Below, in pieces: positions 62,408-63,535 of a stretch of DNA of 63,535 bases. Both the position numbers and the translations under genes were made by a program. Numbering within the stretch: position 1 is the stretch's first letter; the number at the start of each line of letters is the position of its first letter. The stretch comes from Caulobacter sp. 32-67-35 (GTDB lineage: Bacteria > Pseudomonadota > Alphaproteobacteria > Caulobacterales > Caulobacteraceae), in the NCBI GenBank assembly GCA_002280875.1, contig NCEV01000010.1:1-63535 (forward strand), given 5' to 3'. Under the pieces are notes generated by a model. That model had not been told where the DNA came from, made no database searches, and saw nothing but the letters and a program-made list of their open reading frames with translations.

Positions 62408-62805
62408 CGGTACCTCCAGCGCACGAGGGGCTGGGCCACGCCCATGGCGATGCAGAACATCGGGAAGACCATGAACATCGGCAGGTGCGGGACGAGCTCG
62501 ACGTTCTCCAGAAAGCCCCAGGCGGTGCAGACCGCCAGAGTCACACCGATCCCCCACAGCATGGCCTGGGCCAGCATGGCGCGGGTGAACTCGTCGGTTT
62601 CCTCGATCAGGTAGAGGCCCATGATGGCGATCACCGCGATGATCGGCACGGCGGGGGCAATGGCCAGCAGCCAGAGCAGCGGCCCTTGCGGATCCTGGTT
62701 TCGGATCATCCAGAGCGATCCGATCAGCACACCGACATAGGCGAGCATCGCGGGAAAGAACCGGGTCAGATAACGCCGCATCGCGGCGGACATGGGCTGA
62801 GCCAT
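62404..62805 (-). CDS. small membrane protein of the XRE operon (second gene)
   Basis: A 133-residue protein with four predicted membrane segments (about 15-33, 43-64, 76-96, 101-118) and a conserved-looking cytoplasmic stretch YLIEETDEFTRAML between segments 2 and 3. AGAGGAAA lies ahead of the ATG at 62805. It overlaps the XRE gene by four bases and follows the first membrane gene by 25 bases. Function unknown; the same layout recurs in many bacteria. Confidence 0.78.
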   Translation of the reverse strand: MAQPMSAAMRRYLTRFFPAMLAYVGVLIGSLWMIRNQDPQGPLLWLLAIAPAVPIIAVIAIMGLYLIEETDEFTRAMLAQAMLWGIGVTLAVCTAWGFLENVELVPHLPMFMVFPMFCIAMGVAQPLVRWRYR

Positions 62806-62830
62806 GGCGAATTTCCTCTGTTTGTCGGGA

Positions 62831-63268
62831 TCAGCGCTGACGCAGCCACCAGCCGGCCCAGACCAGGCCATAGCCGAGCAGCTGGGCCGTGATCAGGGAC
62901 ACAAAGCCGAGCGCCACCCACTCAACAGGATCGCGTTGCCCGAACATCGCGACCAGGCGCTCGGCGTCGACCAGCACACAGATCGGCAGCAAGGCCAGCA
63001 TCCCGCCCGTGCCGCCCCAGAACCAGGCGAAGGTGTGCGCCGCCCGCGCGGCCTCGTCGATATTGCGCCAGTAGATGATCGACACCCAGAAGAGCACCAC
63101 GATGGCCGTCAGCGTTGCGCCGAAGACCAGCGGCGCGGGCAAGGTGACGCCCATGTTCTCCAGCATCGCGCTTCCCGCGCCGACAAAGCCGCCGAAAATT
63201 CCCGAGCCCAGCAAGATCTTCTGCGCCAGGCTTTGACGCGCCGCTTGGCGGCCAACACGCTCGTTCAT
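62831..63268 (-). CDS. small membrane protein of the XRE operon (first gene)
   Basis: A 145-residue protein starting MNERVGRQAARQ, with four membrane segments and the stretch YWRNIDEAARAAHTFAWFWG between segments 2 and 3, in the same place as the IEETDEFTRA segment of the next protein, so the two are probably distant paralogues. The start at 63268 is preferred over the ATG at 63307, which lies in the operator. First gene of the operon. Confidence 0.76.
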   Translation of the reverse strand: MNERVGRQAARQSLAQKILLGSGIFGGFVGAGSAMLENMGVTLPAPLVFGATLTAIVVLFWVSIIYWRNIDEAARAAHTFAWFWGGTGGMLALLPICVLVDAERLVAMFGQRDPVEWVALGFVSLITAQLLGYGLVWAGWWLRQR

Positions 63269-63307
63269 GACAAGTACCCCGTTCGAAATGACAAGGCTAT
63301 TTGTCAT
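63267..63307. promoter_or_regulatory. repeated ATGACAA operator of the XRE operon
   Basis: ATGACAA-N6-TTGTCAT (63288-63307) is a perfect inverted repeat with 7-base arms, and a third half-site ATGACAA (63267-63273) lies exactly 21 bases, two helical turns, away, over the start codon. On the minus strand TTGACA (63327-63322) is a good -35, so the inverted repeat covers the -10 region. This is the expected layout for autorepression by the XRE protein. Confidence 0.65.
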
Positions 63308-63382
63308 TCGCAGGCACTACGTGTCAAGCGTGCTTTTCATTTTGTATGGGATAGCAGTCTAAATGTAAGGCTCGGCCGTCAT

Positions 63383-63535
63383 TCAGGCGGCCTTGGGCAG
63401 CTCGAATGCGTGTCGGGCGTCGTCGCCCAGCACCCCGCGCCAGTGGATGGCCTCGACCTTGTGGCGCTTGAGCGCGCGGCCCAGGGCCGTATCGCTGGGA
63501 CAGCTGCGCATTTCCCAGCCATAGCGCGAGAAACG
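63383..63535 (-). CDS. C-terminal end of an unidentified gene, cut by the window edge
   Basis: The minus-strand frame is open from the window end to a TGA at 63383 and reads RFSRYGWEMRSCPSDTALGR, then AIHWRGVLGDDARHAFELPK, with strong GC codon bias. No family is recognised from these 50 residues. The start lies outside the window. Confidence 0.6.
   Translation of the reverse strand, partial: RFSRYGWEMRSCPSDTALGRALKRHKVEAIHWRGVLGDDARHAFELPKAA

Overview
The window looks like a chromosomal segment of a Caulobacter, close to the C. crescentus/vibrioides/segnis group. Evidence: very high GC coding, a complete set of holdfast-synthesis (hfs) genes in the Caulobacter order, a CtrA-type box in the hfsA/hfsD divergent promoter, a TonB-dependent receptor, gatCAB next to ruvX, and GC-rich intergenic palindromes. 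The species assignment is inference; no rRNA is present.

Left part (1-32 kb) is accessory in character. A tRNA-Cys with a decayed 3' half is followed by a secreted-protease cluster (lipoprotein, trypsin-like S1, subtilisin-like S8, facing a DUF1353 protein), a decayed SRPBCC fragment, then a signalling/secretion block (6.2-14.7 kb): EAL phosphodiesterase, a possible c-di-GMP-I-like leader, a lone receiver, a TpsB outer-membrane transporter divergent from a FecR-domain protein carrying a long Gly/Asn repeat, a CHASE2 hybrid kinase with a pseudo-receiver, and a second lone receiver paralogous to the first. A degraded kilobase (LysR fragment and a dispersed repeat) leads to otsBA (trehalose), a MarR regulator, an Asp-less receiver-like protein and an MscS channel; two almost identical palindromes precede the marR and receiver-like genes. 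A second copy of the dispersed repeat closes this segment. From 21.3 to 31.6 kb lies a phosphorus-acquisition region: PHP-type phosphoesterase, PhoD, TonB-dependent receptor, HAD phosphatase, RpiR/SIS regulator and a PhnDCE-type ABC transporter, with a Pho-box-like motif.

The centre (32-42 kb) is the holdfast polysaccharide locus: hfsE, hfsF, hfsG and hfsH on +, hfsC, hfsB and hfsA on -, hfsD on +. Three lesions are visible: hfsE lacks the membrane part of its catalytic domain and is out of frame, the end of hfsE is fused in frame to hfsF, and hfsA has a one-base frameshift. Unless these are assembly errors, this strain probably makes no normal holdfast.

The right part (42-63.5 kb) is mostly core: Sel1-like protein, GST, RcnB-like protein, gatB, an Ala/Pro-rich membrane protein, gatA, gatC, ruvX, a palindromic intergenic repeat, a DUF885 protein, thiolase, carboxylesterase, GH9 glycosidase, hybrid kinase, TPR protein, tRNA-Gly, UDP-glucuronate decarboxylase-like epimerase, TraB/GumN protein, alpha/beta hydrolase, and an XRE/two-membrane-protein operon preceded by a clear repeated operator. 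The window ends inside an unidentified gene.
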